DNA of 64,000 nt from Alisma plantago-aquatica (taxonomy: Eukaryota; Streptophyta; Magnoliopsida; Alismatales; Alismataceae): contig OY856410.1 in NCBI GenBank assembly GCA_963693085.1, positions 563,679,906-563,743,905 of the forward strand, written 5' to 3'. Below are positions 22,788-34,090 of the stretch, in pieces. A program made the translations under genes and the position numbers. Each line of letters starts with the position of its first letter. The first letter of the stretch is position 1. The notes beneath the pieces were generated by a model, which saw only the letters and a list, made by a program, of their open reading frames with translations, searched no databases and was not told the DNA's origin.

Positions 22788-24450
22788 AATACTTATACAA
22801 CAAGTAAAATGAATACATGGGTCTGAGGACCTAGAGGTAATGTTTATTTGTTATAGAGATAACAATGTTGTGTGATGATCCAAAGGTTTGAGTACCCAGA
22901 TTTAGTAATCATGACAATGATGTGAAGGGATGAGAATTTCCTGTAATGTGATGAGGGACTGAGATCCCAAGTATCATGTGTTTTAAAGATATGAAAAGTA
23001 CGTGATAGATGTATTACACTTTTCTTTGTAGCAAATGTTGTGATTATTAATGATAACTTGTTTGATTCTAAAAGAATCACTAGAAACTATAAAATGTTGC
23101 TCTGACCATAGATCCATCAGCGTCAGGATTTGCTGAATGGTGAAACGGGTTGCTCCGCGACATAACCCAGAATGCCTACTTTTGAGTATGTGGGGGCATA
23201 AGTACGGATGGCTATGTGTGATCTGATCCCCTTACGAGCTCAAAATGAATGGGGATTTGGCTATATGTCATATCCTGGCTTGAGGGTGACTTCCGTCGTA
23301 AACTCTGTGTTGAGCCCGGTGAACTGGCTCGTGGCTGTGTCACCATGACTCAGTAATTTCATAATTGGGGATGGTTGTTAGTAGATGTTCCCCTAAGAGA
23401 GTGCAGTTGACACTGCAGCTCTAAAAGTGTGGATGCTTATGTACCCTGGCACAGCTATTTGCAGCTGACACTAGATGTCCTGCCAGCAGATGACACGAGA
23501 TGTCCTGCTGAATTATATGTGGTCTTGTACTGACCAAGACAAGAAGAGGTCATGGCAACTAACTCTTCCATTAACCTTGTATGGTACCGACTTGTGAGAA
23601 GTTTGTGGTCGGTTGGAGATGACCGGGGTACACTTCATCTCCTCATGGCATAAGTGTGATTGTTAAAATATGTTCAGCCGTGTAGCATATCTGCTTAAGG
23701 ATCTAATACGTGAAACATTGCTTGATGCGCAATTTAGTTGATATATGGTATTTATGTTTCTTGACATTCCTTGCAAATCAGATAGATGATTTATAACTCT
23801 ACCATGGGTAGATGCAATGTTTTCCTTAAGAAAGGAGATTACTTCATACTATTCACACAGTGATTTATCCTGCCTGTTAATATTAAAAGAACCCCTACTC
23901 AATCTATAAATGCTTAATCCATGATAATAATATGGTCGGCAGAGAGTTATATCTCTCACTGGGACATTTGTCTCACCCCGTGGGATCCAAATTTTTTTAG
24001 GTGGACGTGCACGAGGCGGTGGAGACCTTGTTACAGAGGAAGAACAATAGCTGAGGCAGCAGTGACAGCTCAGGTTGAGTGTACTATCTGTCGTGTCTTG
24101 TAGATAGAAGTCTTATATGTCGACTCTGTACTCTTAGGTCCTTGGAGTTGGTTCGTATTGGTTTCATGAACAATATGAGATTTTGTCTTGTCTGCCTCAA
24201 AGTTTGATGTTGCTTTAAGTATATGTTTTGAGAAAACAACTGTTATATATTGTCCTCGAGAAGAAATGGTACAGTGTATGTACAATATATGATCAATGTG
24301 AATATCATGTTTTGGTTATTCCTTAAAGAGTTTTCCTAGAAATGGATCTCTTTGCAAAAAAAAATTTAGTGATTTTTGTTAATCCGTTATTTATGTTTAT
24401 TCTGCTTAATTAGTAATTATTTGTTTGTCAGTTTGGCGACTGTCGTTACA

Positions 24451-24455
24451 TATAC
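24451..24455. repeat. Target-site duplication TATAC, right copy
   Basis: Follows ...GTCGTTACA and equals 14267-14271. Confidence 0.75.
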
Positions 24456-25945
24456 TATATAAGAAAGCCCACAGAGAGGTTGCATGCAATTTTCTCTATT
24501 ATTTTTTGAAATTACATGATGGTCCATGTGTGTCCCATATTTTTTTCTTTAAACTTTTTAAATTATATATTATATTAAGAGACTCATCTATACTATATAA
24601 AAAAAACCCGCAGAGGGGGTTGCATTCCATTTTTTCTATTTTTTTTTTGAAATTACATAATGATCCTTGTGTGTGTACACTACTTTTTTTTATTTTTAAA
24701 TTATATATTATATTATGAGACTCATCTATACTATATAAGAAAGCCTGTGGAGGGTTGCATGCAATTTCTCCATTATTTTTTTAAATTACACAATGGTCTC
24801 TGTGTGTTTACACCACACTTTTCTCTTTAATTTTTTAGATTATATATTATATTAGGAGACTCATCTATACTATATAAGAAAATCCATGGAGGGGGTTGCA
24901 TTCAATTTTCTCCATTATTATTTGAAATTACATAACAATCTATCTATGTGTACACCACACTTTTCTCTTTAATTTTTTTATATTATATATTATATTAGGA
25001 GACTCATCTATATAAGAGAGGCCGTTGGGGGATTCTATGCAATTTTGTCCATTATTTTTTGAAATTACATAATGGTCCATGTGTGTCTACACCACACTTT
25101 TCTCTTTGAATTTTTTAGATTATATATTATATTAGAAGACTCTTCTATACTATATAAGAAAGTCTGCAGATGGGGTTGCATTTTCTTCACTATTTATTTT
25201 AAAATTACATAATGGTCCATGTGTTTGTACACCGCACTTTTCTCTTTGAGTATTTTAAATTATATATTATATTCCAAAACTCATATTTATTGTGTAGGAA
25301 AGCCTGCGTAGGGGGTTACATGCAATTTTCTCTATTATGTTTTGAAATTACATAATGGTCTATGTGTGTGTACGCCACACTTTTTGTTTAAATATTTTAA
25401 ATTATATAGTATATTAGGAGACTCATCTATACTATATAAGAAAGTCCACGGGGTTACATGCAATTTTCTCCAATATATTTTGAAATTACATAATGGTCTC
25501 TGTGTGTGTACACCACACTTTTCTCTTTAAATATTTTAAATTATATATTATATTAGGAGACTCATCTATACTATATAAGAAAGCTCGCAGAGACGGTTGC
25601 ATATATTTTTCTCCATTATTTTTTAAAATTACATAATGGTCCTGTGTATACACCATATTTTTCTCTTTAATTTTTGTAAATCATATATTATATATTATAT
25701 CAGGAGACTCATAAAAACTATATTAGAAAGCCCACAGAGGGGTTGCATATAATTTTCTTCATTACTTTTCGAAATTACATAATGGTCCATGTGTGTGTAC
25801 ACCACATTTTTCTCTTTAAATTTTTAGAATTATATATTATTTTAGGAGACTCATCCATACTATATAAGATAGCCTACCAAGGGGGTTGCATGCAATTTTC
25901 TCCATCATATTTTGAAATTATATAATGGTCCTTGTGTGTATGAGA
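24456..25945. repeat. AT-rich tandem repeat array, right part
   Basis: About eleven units with a regular period near 139 bp, starting near 24453, 24588, 24726, 24863, 25003, 25141, 25279, 25423, 25563, 25709 and 25849. The consensus order is CTATACTATATAAGAAAGCC, GGGGTTGCATGCAATTTTCT, CATTATTTTTTGAAATTACA, TAATGGTCCATGTGTGTACA, CACTTTTCTCTTTAA and TATATTATATTAGGAGACTC. The units are diverged but keep all blocks. A matching unit ends the left array, so this is the other half of one array. Confidence 0.85.
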
Positions 25946-26220
25946 AGACCTATTATTATATGTATTGTACATATTTATTGCATCTTCTTTCAACCTATAA
26001 ATTACTCATTGGAGAGTATACTGAGGCACCCGTGGTATAATATAGTAGCGAAAAATTGCAAGACTAATCCCGAAGGCGAACGCATTATGTAGTATATAGA
26101 TATCATGCCGGGTGTTGGCATCGGGCGGCAAGGCATGGTTGATGGCAGACATTCTCAAATTTTAGACGTCCGCCGATTTTACTATTTCCCTTCCATACTT
26201 CGTCGTTCGTTCCCAGACTC
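25946..26220 (+). promoter_or_regulatory. Upstream region of the F-box exon
   Basis: About 275 bp between the tandem array and the F-box ATG. It contains TTGCAAGACTAATCCCGAAGG (about 26056-26076), which echoes the end of the duplicated unit at 13090-13115. It then has a short GC-richer stretch and a pyrimidine-rich leader (CTATTTCCCTTCCATACTTC) just upstream of the start codon. No clear TATA box is seen. Confidence 0.35.
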
Positions 26221-26691
26221 ATGGAAAGGGAAATCCTAGGCGCTACAGCAGGCACTTCTCAACTAGCAGGAGTAGCAGAAGGCGGTGGCGGCAGAGGAAG
26301 TGGAAAACGTGGGGGTCGTGGCAGGTTTGGCAGAGTGGGGAAATGTAAAGGCAAAGCAGGGACACCATTAGGGAAGGAGAAACCGGTGACCACGGATTGG
26401 GCGGGAATGCCGTGGGATGCCTTGTCGTTGATCTTCCAGAAGATTGGGGCGGCAGAAGTGCTATGCTCGGCACAGGCCGTCTGCCGCCATTGGTGGCAGC
26501 TAGCACATGATCCTCGTGTCTGGCGCATCGTTGATTTCACCAATACTGAATACATAGGTTACGGCTACAAAAAATCTGATCTTAGGAAAATGTCGTATGA
26601 GGCTGTGGACAGGAGCGCTGGTCAACTGGAGGAGTTGTCCATTGGCGAGTTTGCAGATGATAGTACTTTGGTTTATATGTGTGGAAGGTGA
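26221..26691 (+). CDS. F-box/LRR-repeat protein 23-like, first exon only
   Basis: F-box proteins are substrate receptors of SCF ubiquitin ligases. The F-box binds SKP1/ASK proteins and the C-terminal leucine-rich repeats bind the target. The exon encodes 156 residues before a splice-donor-like GTGATT. Residues about 14-50 are Gly/Arg/Lys-rich (GGGGRGSGKRGGRGRFGR). The F-box follows at about residues 58-105 (DWAGMPWDALSLIFQKIGA, then VLCSAQAVCRHWW, then DPRVWRIVDFT). The text YEAVDRSAGQLEELSIGEF is typical of the plant FBL23-like family, where it links the F-box to the LRRs. The ATG is the first in frame with an open leader. No LRR exon is seen in the remaining 37 kb, so the gene is truncated, has a very long TE-filled intron, or is a pseudogene. 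The exon itself is open and looks coding. Confidence 0.75.
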   Translation: MEREILGATAGTSQLAGVAEGGGGRGSGKRGGRGRFGRVGKCKGKAGTPLGKEKPVTTDWAGMPWDALSLIFQKIGAAEVLCSAQAVCRHWWQLAHDPRVWRIVDFTNTEYIGYGYKKSDLRKMSYEAVDRSAGQLEELSIGEFADDSTLVYMCGR

Positions 26692-28480
26692 TTATTCTCT
26701 CTCTTCATCTTTTCTTTTCCAATTTTTTGCTGTTCCGTCAGAAATCTTGAACAGTTAGGATTGTGCTATTAGGATAACAGTAGAGGGTGAAGATCAATGT
26801 GCAAAAGATGATATCCAAATCTACTAGCTTTGTTATGTGTGAGGAAGAACATGGCATAATTGATGAGTAGTTTCATTACAAAGTTAGATAAAGGAAAATG
26901 CCAAACCCCATATTGGCTTAGCTATAAGTGAGAATTCTACTCATCCCATCTGCATGGGCAATAACTCATTGGTTCGTCAATCAAAATTCAAAAGTGTAAA
27001 TTCATCTATCGGTAGAAGCACCTAATGAGTTGTTGTCATTGACTATAAACATTGTTTATCAACTCATCTCTAACAAATTTGAACTTAGGAGACAACTATA
27101 ATCGACCATGATGATTTATAGGTTGACATTATGCTTATACATGGCAGATTATCAATTATTGTAATTGCCATTCTTTCTATCAAGGTAATGGGATTCATTT
27201 GTGATTGTTGTAATCCATTGAAATAGACTGCAATTATCAAACTATCCTTTGCATTCCATTTATTACATAAGTTCACACAAATTGAATTACTTGTAAATGG
27301 GGATGGGCATCTGGTTCGGGGCTAAAACCATAGACCAAGCCGCTAATAGTCATCATAATCTTCTAAGAATCAATCTTGACCATGCTAGGGGTCGATTGCA
27401 TAAATCCTTTTCTCCCATTATTTCATCTCTGTTTTGGGTCATATTGTCAATGAGGTATAATGAATCCAAATATCACCTTGCCAACTCTCTCCAAATTAGT
27501 TTACGTGTACCATCTTCTTTTATATAAATTGTGATAGGCATATTCACTTTAAAGATTTCAAAAATAAAATCATCCAAGTAGTCATTTCCATGCAATCGGT
27601 GAAACGTCAAAAAATACCAGGAAATTAAGTGTGTACTCATAAATAACTACATACCTGATTTGCAATCTCAAATATAAACAAGATATCACATTCAAATCTA
27701 GATGTCCAGCCAAGAAAGTTAAGAAACCAATCAAGCAGATCCTAAAAACATGAATAAAGCCTAATTGTTACCATCATATCCCCAAATCACTTCTTATTGA
27801 CTTGCGACACCTTTCTAAGGTTTCTAAGTCTCATTAGTATGCATTAGGGTTTCTTAAACCGGTTTCTCAACCTTTAACTTTTTAGGTCAAAAAATCCTAA
27901 AACGAATTCTACGTCATAAAATCCTAATTACATACATATCCACATTAAGAGTCTTTATTCTCAAATTGAGTTTAGAACATCATATCTCTGTCTTATTCAT
28001 AGATTTCCATAATTAAAATCATTAAAGACATAATCACCTAGATTAGAGTTTCTAAGTCCATTAACACACTTCATACATATGAAACCCTAAATTAGTCAAA
28101 TAAGCACATGGATTATCCTTTTAGACTCAAAATGTCCTTTTTTATTAACAATAGGTTAATATTCACATAAACATCCATGTGACCTCTCTCAATTTCATTA
28201 ATCGTCAAATTAGGGTTTCTTATTACTAAAAGCATTAAAAGTAGAAACTTTATGCACTTTTAGAACTACAAGTAGTTTCAAGCCTCAATTATATTTTGAT
28301 TGGATTGCATGCATTTTTCTGATCAAAAACCATATATTATTTGTCTGGTTCTAAGTTATGGTTTATTTACTACGTTATTTGCAAGTTAAATACTAAGAGA
28401 CCAATCATAGGCTGACACGTCACCTTTATTGTATATTCATTTATCAGCGGGCCCGCTAAATAAAAGAACTATTTTACCTC
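26692..28480. other. Intron-like or intergenic AT-rich sequence after the F-box exon
   Basis: Starts with a plausible 5' splice site (GGAAG|GTGATTATTC). No exon of the F-box gene, no LRR text and no retroelement domain are seen. From about 27840 to 28220, TTAGGGTTTCT-like words recur, and the text resembles a decayed LTR, without identifiable ends. Confidence 0.4.
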
Positions 28481-29580
28481 TTTACCCTTGTGGGTAATGT
28501 GCATCCCCAGGGGCCTTTGCATCTTTTGGCACCTATTCATATGCTTCCTTGTGATCGCTTGGTTATAGTGATGACAGTGGCGTGCAGGCCTCTGTTCTCG
28601 AGGTACTGGCTTCGCGAAGTAGCAAGAGGGTATCTGCACCTCCGCAGGTCCCTGTCAGACCCAGCCCGACCCTCTACGGTAGTGGTCGCTGAATGGGGGT
28701 GAGGTGAGACAGCCCCTTAATCTACAAATCAGAAATAGGGTTGAAGGCCTAGGGAAAAACCTCTACTGCGATCATGGGCATAGGTGGTTGAAGAAAGGTC
28801 TGTCCCATGGTTTTGTACTTCATCACTGCATCCCCAGATGACCACGGCCACTAACCTGGACATTTTATAGCCTGGGTACTCGGCCTTCTCCTGATACTCT
28901 TCCTGTACGAGCAGAAGACCATGGGTCTTTAATCGCCACCAGGAAACAAGAAGGAGTGTTTCCTTTTCTTTTGATAAAACCATATAATAGGAAAATTATT
29001 ATATCTTTTCCTCAATAGCCTCTTTTCACACCAAAAAATTTTGGAGGAGTCGAATCATGGTGCTTCCTTCCATTGGAAACAAAAATTCACTTAAATAACC
29101 CCCGTACTTATAAGATTCTTAATTTTCACGATAAAACTAAATATTTATCAAATAAGTTACTTAAGCCACAAGATATCTTGAAACCATCTAGATTTTCTCC
29201 CAAAATCTTAGATTAGGATTATCTCTCATCTAAAATTATCTAGGACATTTATCTTGGGCACAAGATTCCCTTTTTTCCATTTTGTTTCACAAGGACTTCT
29301 ATGTGAACTTTTAATTAAATAACACATATCTTTTTCTCCTTTTATCACTTTAGTCCAAACTTTAAAGGAAAGTTGTAAAGAGTGGAACCTGGAAGGGGAT
29401 CCACCCAAATGATATAATACAAGAGCCATGTAATAATAAAGCAGCGGAAACTAAACTATTACAAAGTCACTTCATGATTCATTTATACAATTGTTCCTCA
29501 CCGTAATAGGTGATTTTACAAAAAACTTGAACTAAGTACAACTAAAGCCAGTAGCAGAGGGTAACCCAGCCATTCCAAAC
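28481..29580. other. Unassigned sequence left of the gypsy array
   Basis: 28500-28700 is GC-richer without a supported gene. A minus-strand open frame at 28983-28729 (84 residues, starting MVLSKEKETLLLVSWW) has no family I recognise. 29390-29580 contains an LTR-like text (AATAAAGCAGCGGAAACTAA), which suggests that the array at 29581 landed in, or next to, another LTR. Confidence 0.35.
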
Positions 29581-29607
29581 TGTCACACCCCGATCTCACA
29601 CTAACCA

Positions 29608-29623
29608 CTAATCACGAGATTAG
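29608..29623. repeat. Short inverted repeat near the LTR terminus
   Basis: CTAATC-ACGA-GATTAG, a six-base stem with four-base loop, 27 bp inside the LTR end that adjoins the primer-binding site in the other units. It is kept in all five LTRs. In RNA it could form a hairpin in U5, which is inference only. Confidence 0.6.
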
Positions 29624-31112
29624 GGCGCGACGGAGGAATTATCACATAAACAAATCATTGAGAATTTTTTTTCTTTTTAAAACCTCGTAATGATATCTGG
29701 ATTATTACTGTAAACTAAAACATAATAAACTATTGCGGAAGCATTTCAATTAAACTGGCTAGAGAACATAAACAGAGTTTACAACATGTAACATTATTTA
29801 ACAGAAAGTAAGCATAACAGTTAATTTATATCTTTATACACATTCACCATACATATTCTCTCTCACCCACACCATGTCCCAAGGACCGAGGGGAGAGGAC
29901 TAAGAGACCTCTATCTAGACTAACTACATATACCTTCTACAGACTAAGCGTTAGGATGAAAAGATTCTTCCGATTCCTGCTGCTGATGTTGACCTGAAAA
30001 TGTTTGAGTAGAGGGATGAGCCTACTCGCTCAGTGAATAGCATTTCATTTAGCTATCACTAAACAACTCATCAGATAAAATTGAAATAAAGATAAGTGCA
30101 GTACTAAGCAGGGCAGTTCTAATAACATAGCAGATTTACAGATAACAATCTCATTTTCATGCAACATCAGATATTTTAAACAAATAAACAATTATAGAGA
30201 ATTGGCACAGAAATTCAAATCTCTTAACATATTAAATTTATTGTGATCCTATATGATTACATATTTATATTATTATTATGCCCTAATCATATGCAGTGTA
30301 CTCTGCATACAAAGATCTGTAGCAAACTACGATCCCACCGTACAAGACTTAGCGACACACCCGGGAAATTCTAAGTCTGACTGCCAGTCATGTTCTGCTA
30401 CAGGACCCACAGGCTCTCCGGCCTCACTGCACTACTCTGAGTGCTCTAGACTCCTCCTCTAACCTGAGCACACAGGCGGAGAGTCTACACTGGGTTACCA
30501 CCGTGACACACACAGATTATTGTTGAATAACCCCTATTTACTCCAGTGCCACCGTGACACCGCACGGATTACTGTTGAACACTGCCTATCAATCCTCGTG
30601 CCACCAAAATTACTCAACCGGTTGATGTTGGACACGAGTTTCACCCCTAAGATGCAGACCTCTCAAAGGGGTTCTACGGTGTTAGGGCACCTAAGTCTAT
30701 CATCATTATTAAAGCAGTAAATATAAATTGTCATAACTCAATCTTAATTGCACACTGAGTATATTTAAGAACACTTCCATCTCTTTCAACTTTATACATA
30801 ATTCCACATCATTCTAAGCTTGTCATAATAGCAGACATTCATTTAGAGCTCAACATATTCACAGCAGTATCAGTACAGACAAAATCCGCTATTTTCTTCA
30901 GTTACACTAAGTAATTTAGGCTCTATAGAATGAAACACATTTCTTTAATCTCATTTATACTGTTTAGAAATTACTCTAATTATATCGAAGCAATATATAC
31001 AATGAAATCGAGTTCGATGGTGATAAATAAATGAAATACTACTCACCCACTTCGGTGTGTTCGTATACACCGAAAACGTCCACAAACACGCCTAATTCTG
31101 CTTTTCTGCAAC

Positions 31113-31364
31113 TTTGCACCCCGTGCAACTGATTTGCACCCCGTGCAATCTGGGCAGAAACACTTCTGTTCTGTTTTTCTGCAACTTTGCACCCCGTGCA
31201 ACTGATCTGCACCCCGTGCAATCTGGGCAGAAACACTTCTGTTCTGTTTTTCTGCAACTTTGCACCCTGTGCAACTGATCTACACGCCGTGCAAGCTGGC
31301 CGACTTTCTGTCCTGTTTTCTATAACTTTGCACGTCGTGCAAACTGATTTGCACGCCGTGCAAC
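31113..31364. repeat. LTR 1 palindrome minisatellite (TTGCACcccGTGCAA type)
   Basis: Eight copies of a near-palindrome TTGCAC-NNC-GTGCAA, spaced alternately by about 7 bp (ACTGAT) and a longer spacer with GGGCAGAAACACTTCTGTTC. A higher-order period of about 78 bp is visible. Confidence 0.85.
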
Positions 31365-32118
31365 CTGCGTAGAAAACGGAAATCCCTGAGGAAGAAGGTG
31401 GATTTGGGGTCGTTTCGCGGCCAATCTTTGCCCGAAACTCCTTGGGAACTTCAAGACGACCTAACAGAAACCCGTAGACGTTGCTTTTCACGCCTTAGGC
31501 CGCTCCCAGCGACCTCCTTGGCCGGCCCCTATCTTGGTCGGGCTGCTTGGAACGAAGAAGAAAGGGGGAAAGAAGATGGAGAAGATGACGCAGCTGAAGG
31601 AGGGAACCGCGGCTGCTGGTTGATTTGGTTGGGAAAAGATGAGGAATCGAAGGTGAACGGAGAAGGAGGGGCTTGATCTCCCAGCTTTCTCCTCTAGCTA
31701 GTTCTCTCTCTCTCCCTTCTCTGTTTTCTCAAACGGCAACTGAAGGAATGAACTTATCATTCATTCAAAGTCGGCTAACAGGCTAATAAAGGGAAAATCT
31801 AAAGAGGAGATAAGGAAGGGCGCCCAAGGGGCCGAACGTAAAATGCCCAAGAACTTTTCCGAAATTACACATAGGTCACTGGACACTAAAAAGCTCATAT
31901 CTTTTTACTCGTAGGTCGGTTTCGCATGATTTCTCTGGCAACGGATCAAGCAAAAACTTGTCCTCAACCTCAGGACAAGAAAACAAGCTAATGATACATT
32001 AACACTAGCTCAAAGATCAAAACACTATTAACAAAAGCAAGTACTCATCTCAACATAACTAGTTCAATTATGCACTAACCAAGGTACTTACTGGTAAAAC
32101 AAAATGTGGGTCATAACA

Positions 32119-32132
32119 ATCTCCCTCCCTTA
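32119..32132 (-). promoter_or_regulatory. Polypurine tract, unit 1
   Basis: Minus strand TAAGGGAGGGAGAT immediately precedes the LTR start TGTTATGACCC. Equivalent tracts sit at 38565-38578, 45011-45024, 51472-51485 and 57951-57964. Confidence 0.85.
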
Positions 32133-32149
32133 TAAGAATTTCATCCCGA

Positions 32150-32300
32150 AATTCCTAAAATAGAAAAGGAAACTTGTTACGCATCTCTGATTCAAGATCC
32201 CACGTAGCTTCCTATATATTATGATTCCTCCACAAAACTTTCACTAAAGATAACTCGCGATTCTTAAGCTTCTTGATCCTCTGATCAACTATCTGTATTG
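32150..32300 (-). pseudogene. Chromodomain end of gypsy pol, unit 1
   Basis: The minus strand reads QIVDQRIKKLKNRELSLVKV, then LWRNHNI, then EATWDLESEMRNKFPF, the C-terminal chromodomain pattern of plant chromoviruses such as Tekay/Del. Chromodomains direct integration toward particular chromatin. In unit 1 only, a GAG codon is TAG (plus strand CTA, 32212-32214). The other units keep the sense codon. Confidence 0.8.
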
Positions 32301-32309
32301 GTCCCTCAA

Positions 32310-33208
32310 CATAGGACACATCTGATCTGATTCCAGATCAAACCACAATACATTGTCTTTCTAGAACTGTTATAACAGTAACTCAAATTATGGTAATTAC
32401 TGAGAAATTATCATACTATACATGCAGACAAACTAAAATTCTTAAATAAACAGAATGCATGTCAATTTGGCACTTTATACTAAAAATCATGCAATTGAAC
32501 TGTTAAACATCACCACATCTCATACTGAGAATTTTGATATCAAAATACTTGATTCATTGTACACCCTATCCTTAGGGTTTCAGTTATCTCATCTATTTGA
32601 TTGCAGTTCAAATCACAATACGGTATCCTTCTAGAACTGGCAGAGCAGTATATTCAAAATCATTGTAATTACTGAGTAATCCTTATATCATGCATGCAGG
32701 CAGATTTAAAATTCATAAATATCCCAAACTCATATCAATTTTGACACATACATACTGAATTCATGCAATTGAACATCTTATTACACCAATAAGAGTAATT
32801 TACTTCACACATAAGAAATCATTTGTAATATTTATCAATTATCTGAAATTTCTCGAAGAACGTGCACATTAACCCAAATCCTGGTGTGTGCATCACATAA
32901 CTGAATTAAGAGTTGCTTACGTATCATAACACAAATAATTAATAATACTTGAGAATTTCTAGTATTATCTCAGAGAAATGTGCCAATTCATGTAAATGTT
33001 AAGTCACACACATTAACATAACAGGAAACATGCAACTAGGTTTATTTGCATATTTTAATGCTGTCGTACTTTCTTGAAATCATGCACCTGATGATTTTAC
33101 AAAATCTGTATTGTATGGGTTTATACCCAAGTCGTACCATTATCAGTCGTGTATTTCTAAACTCAACATTCCCACTAAGGAATTTGAGTTTCGATGAACT
33201 ATGTAAAT
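32310..33208. other. Non-coding stretch between chromodomain and integrase, unit 1
   Basis: About 0.9 kb of AT-rich sequence where integrase C-terminus would be expected. Two internally similar blocks (TTTCTAGAACTG, 32358 and 32628) suggest an old internal duplication. It is present in all units (starting 38756, 45202, 51663 and 58142), so it predates the amplification. Confidence 0.6.
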
Positions 33209-33910
33209 TCACTGGTCCAATCTACACTTTCTATTATACAGAGCTTCATACGGGGCCAAACCAAGACTGGAATGGTGAATATTGTTGTATGCAAACTTTA
33301 TAAGGCTTAAATGTTCTTCCCAACTTCCACTGAAATGCAAAACACATGCTCTCAGCATGTCCTCAAGAGTCTGAATGGTTCTCTCAGACTGACTATCTGT
33401 TTGCGGGTAAGAAGTTGTACTAAACCTCAGCTTTGTGCCCAAAGCATGATGCAACTGATTGCAAAAACCTAGATGTAAACTTAGGATATCTATCTGATAT
33501 AATTGAAACTGGGATACCATACAACCTGACTATCTCATCCATGAATATCTTATCCAACTTCGGAACATCAGAGGTTGACTTGATATGAAGAAAGTGAGCA
33601 GACTTAGTCAGTCTATCCAAAATCACCATATTGAGTCACAACCTCTAGGTGTCCTGGGTGACCCTATCACAAAATCCATTGTGATATGTTCCCATTTCCA
33701 TTCTGGTATATGAAGAGATTACAATGTATCTACAGGTTTCTGGTGCTCAGCCTTAACTTGCTGACACACACTGCACCTAGTCACATACTCAGCTACATTC
33801 TTTCCATACCAGGCCACCAATACAACTCATTGAGTTTCACGTACATCTTAGTGTTACCTGGATGCATGGAATACATCGATGCATGCGCTTCCTTAAGAAT
33901 CTATTCTCTC
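33209..33910 (-). pseudogene. Gypsy integrase pseudogene, unit 1
   Basis: Order in the element: HHCC zinc region (HASMYSMHPGNTKMY and TRCSVCQQVKAEHQKP, about 33910-33740), then WKWEHITMDFVIGSPRTPRG, then the catalytic core VILDRLTKSAHF, SIISDRYPKF and TDSQSERTIQTLEDML, and finally FAYNN and APYEALYNRKC. The three acidic residues can be recognised. A frameshift lies between the second Asp and the Glu (near 33440), and stops occur upstream. In units 1 and 2 the text is DRYPKF, while in units 4 and 5 it is DRDPKF. Confidence 0.85.
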
Positions 33911-34090
33911 AAGTCATTATCTCGAGGTACATGCAACCTGTCACGCTAATACAACACACCATCATCCGAAACATAAACTTTGGTCTTTTCCCCCTGTCAT
34001 GTCATGCATGATCTACTGTAACTCACTATCACTCTACTGAAGTTCCTTAATCTGATCATAAAAGATAGGCTTAACTTGCATCTGTGCAAA

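Larger units (their letters stand above)
14272..24450. mobile_element. Long solo LTR (outer), interrupted by a nested LTR
   Basis: It starts TGTAACGACC and ends TGTCGTTACA, so the ends are inverted TGTAACGAC/GTCGTTACA, and it is flanked by TATAC. Removing the inner insertion (17341-22346) leaves about 5.17 kb. No gag, protease, polymerase or integrase text is seen on either strand, and no primer-binding site or polypurine tract. A solo LTR of a long-LTR (probably Ty3/gypsy-type) element is therefore the simplest reading. Homologous blocks are shared with the inner element, for example CCATAGATCCATC...AATGGTGAAAC near 20855 and 23107. Confidence 0.65.
29581..32118 (-). repeat. Gypsy array LTR 1 (terminal 3' LTR)
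   Basis: 2538 bp. The plus strand runs TGTCACACCCCG...GTGGGTCATAACA, that is, TGTTATGACCC...GGTGTGACA in element orientation. There is no primer-binding site on its left, as expected for the outermost 3' LTR. It differs from LTR 2 at scattered positions and carries eight GCAC-CGTGC motifs. Open frames inside it (for example 31398-31676 on the plus strand) are conserved between copies only because the DNA is, and they have no domain. Confidence 0.9.

Noticed and set aside
28729..28983. 84-residue minus-strand open frame
   Set aside because: No recognisable family and no splice or promoter context. It was kept only as a note in the unassigned region.
31113..31364. CRISPR-like appearance of short palindromes with spacers
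   Set aside because: The spacers are themselves repeated and the locus is inside a plant LTR, so it is a minisatellite.
31398..31676. 92-residue acidic open frame in LTR 1, and longer versions in other LTRs (for example 50521-51030 and 57072-57509)
   Set aside because: It lies wholly in LTR sequence, its start and length change between copies through the palindrome repeats, and it has no domain. Its persistence reflects sequence identity of the LTRs.
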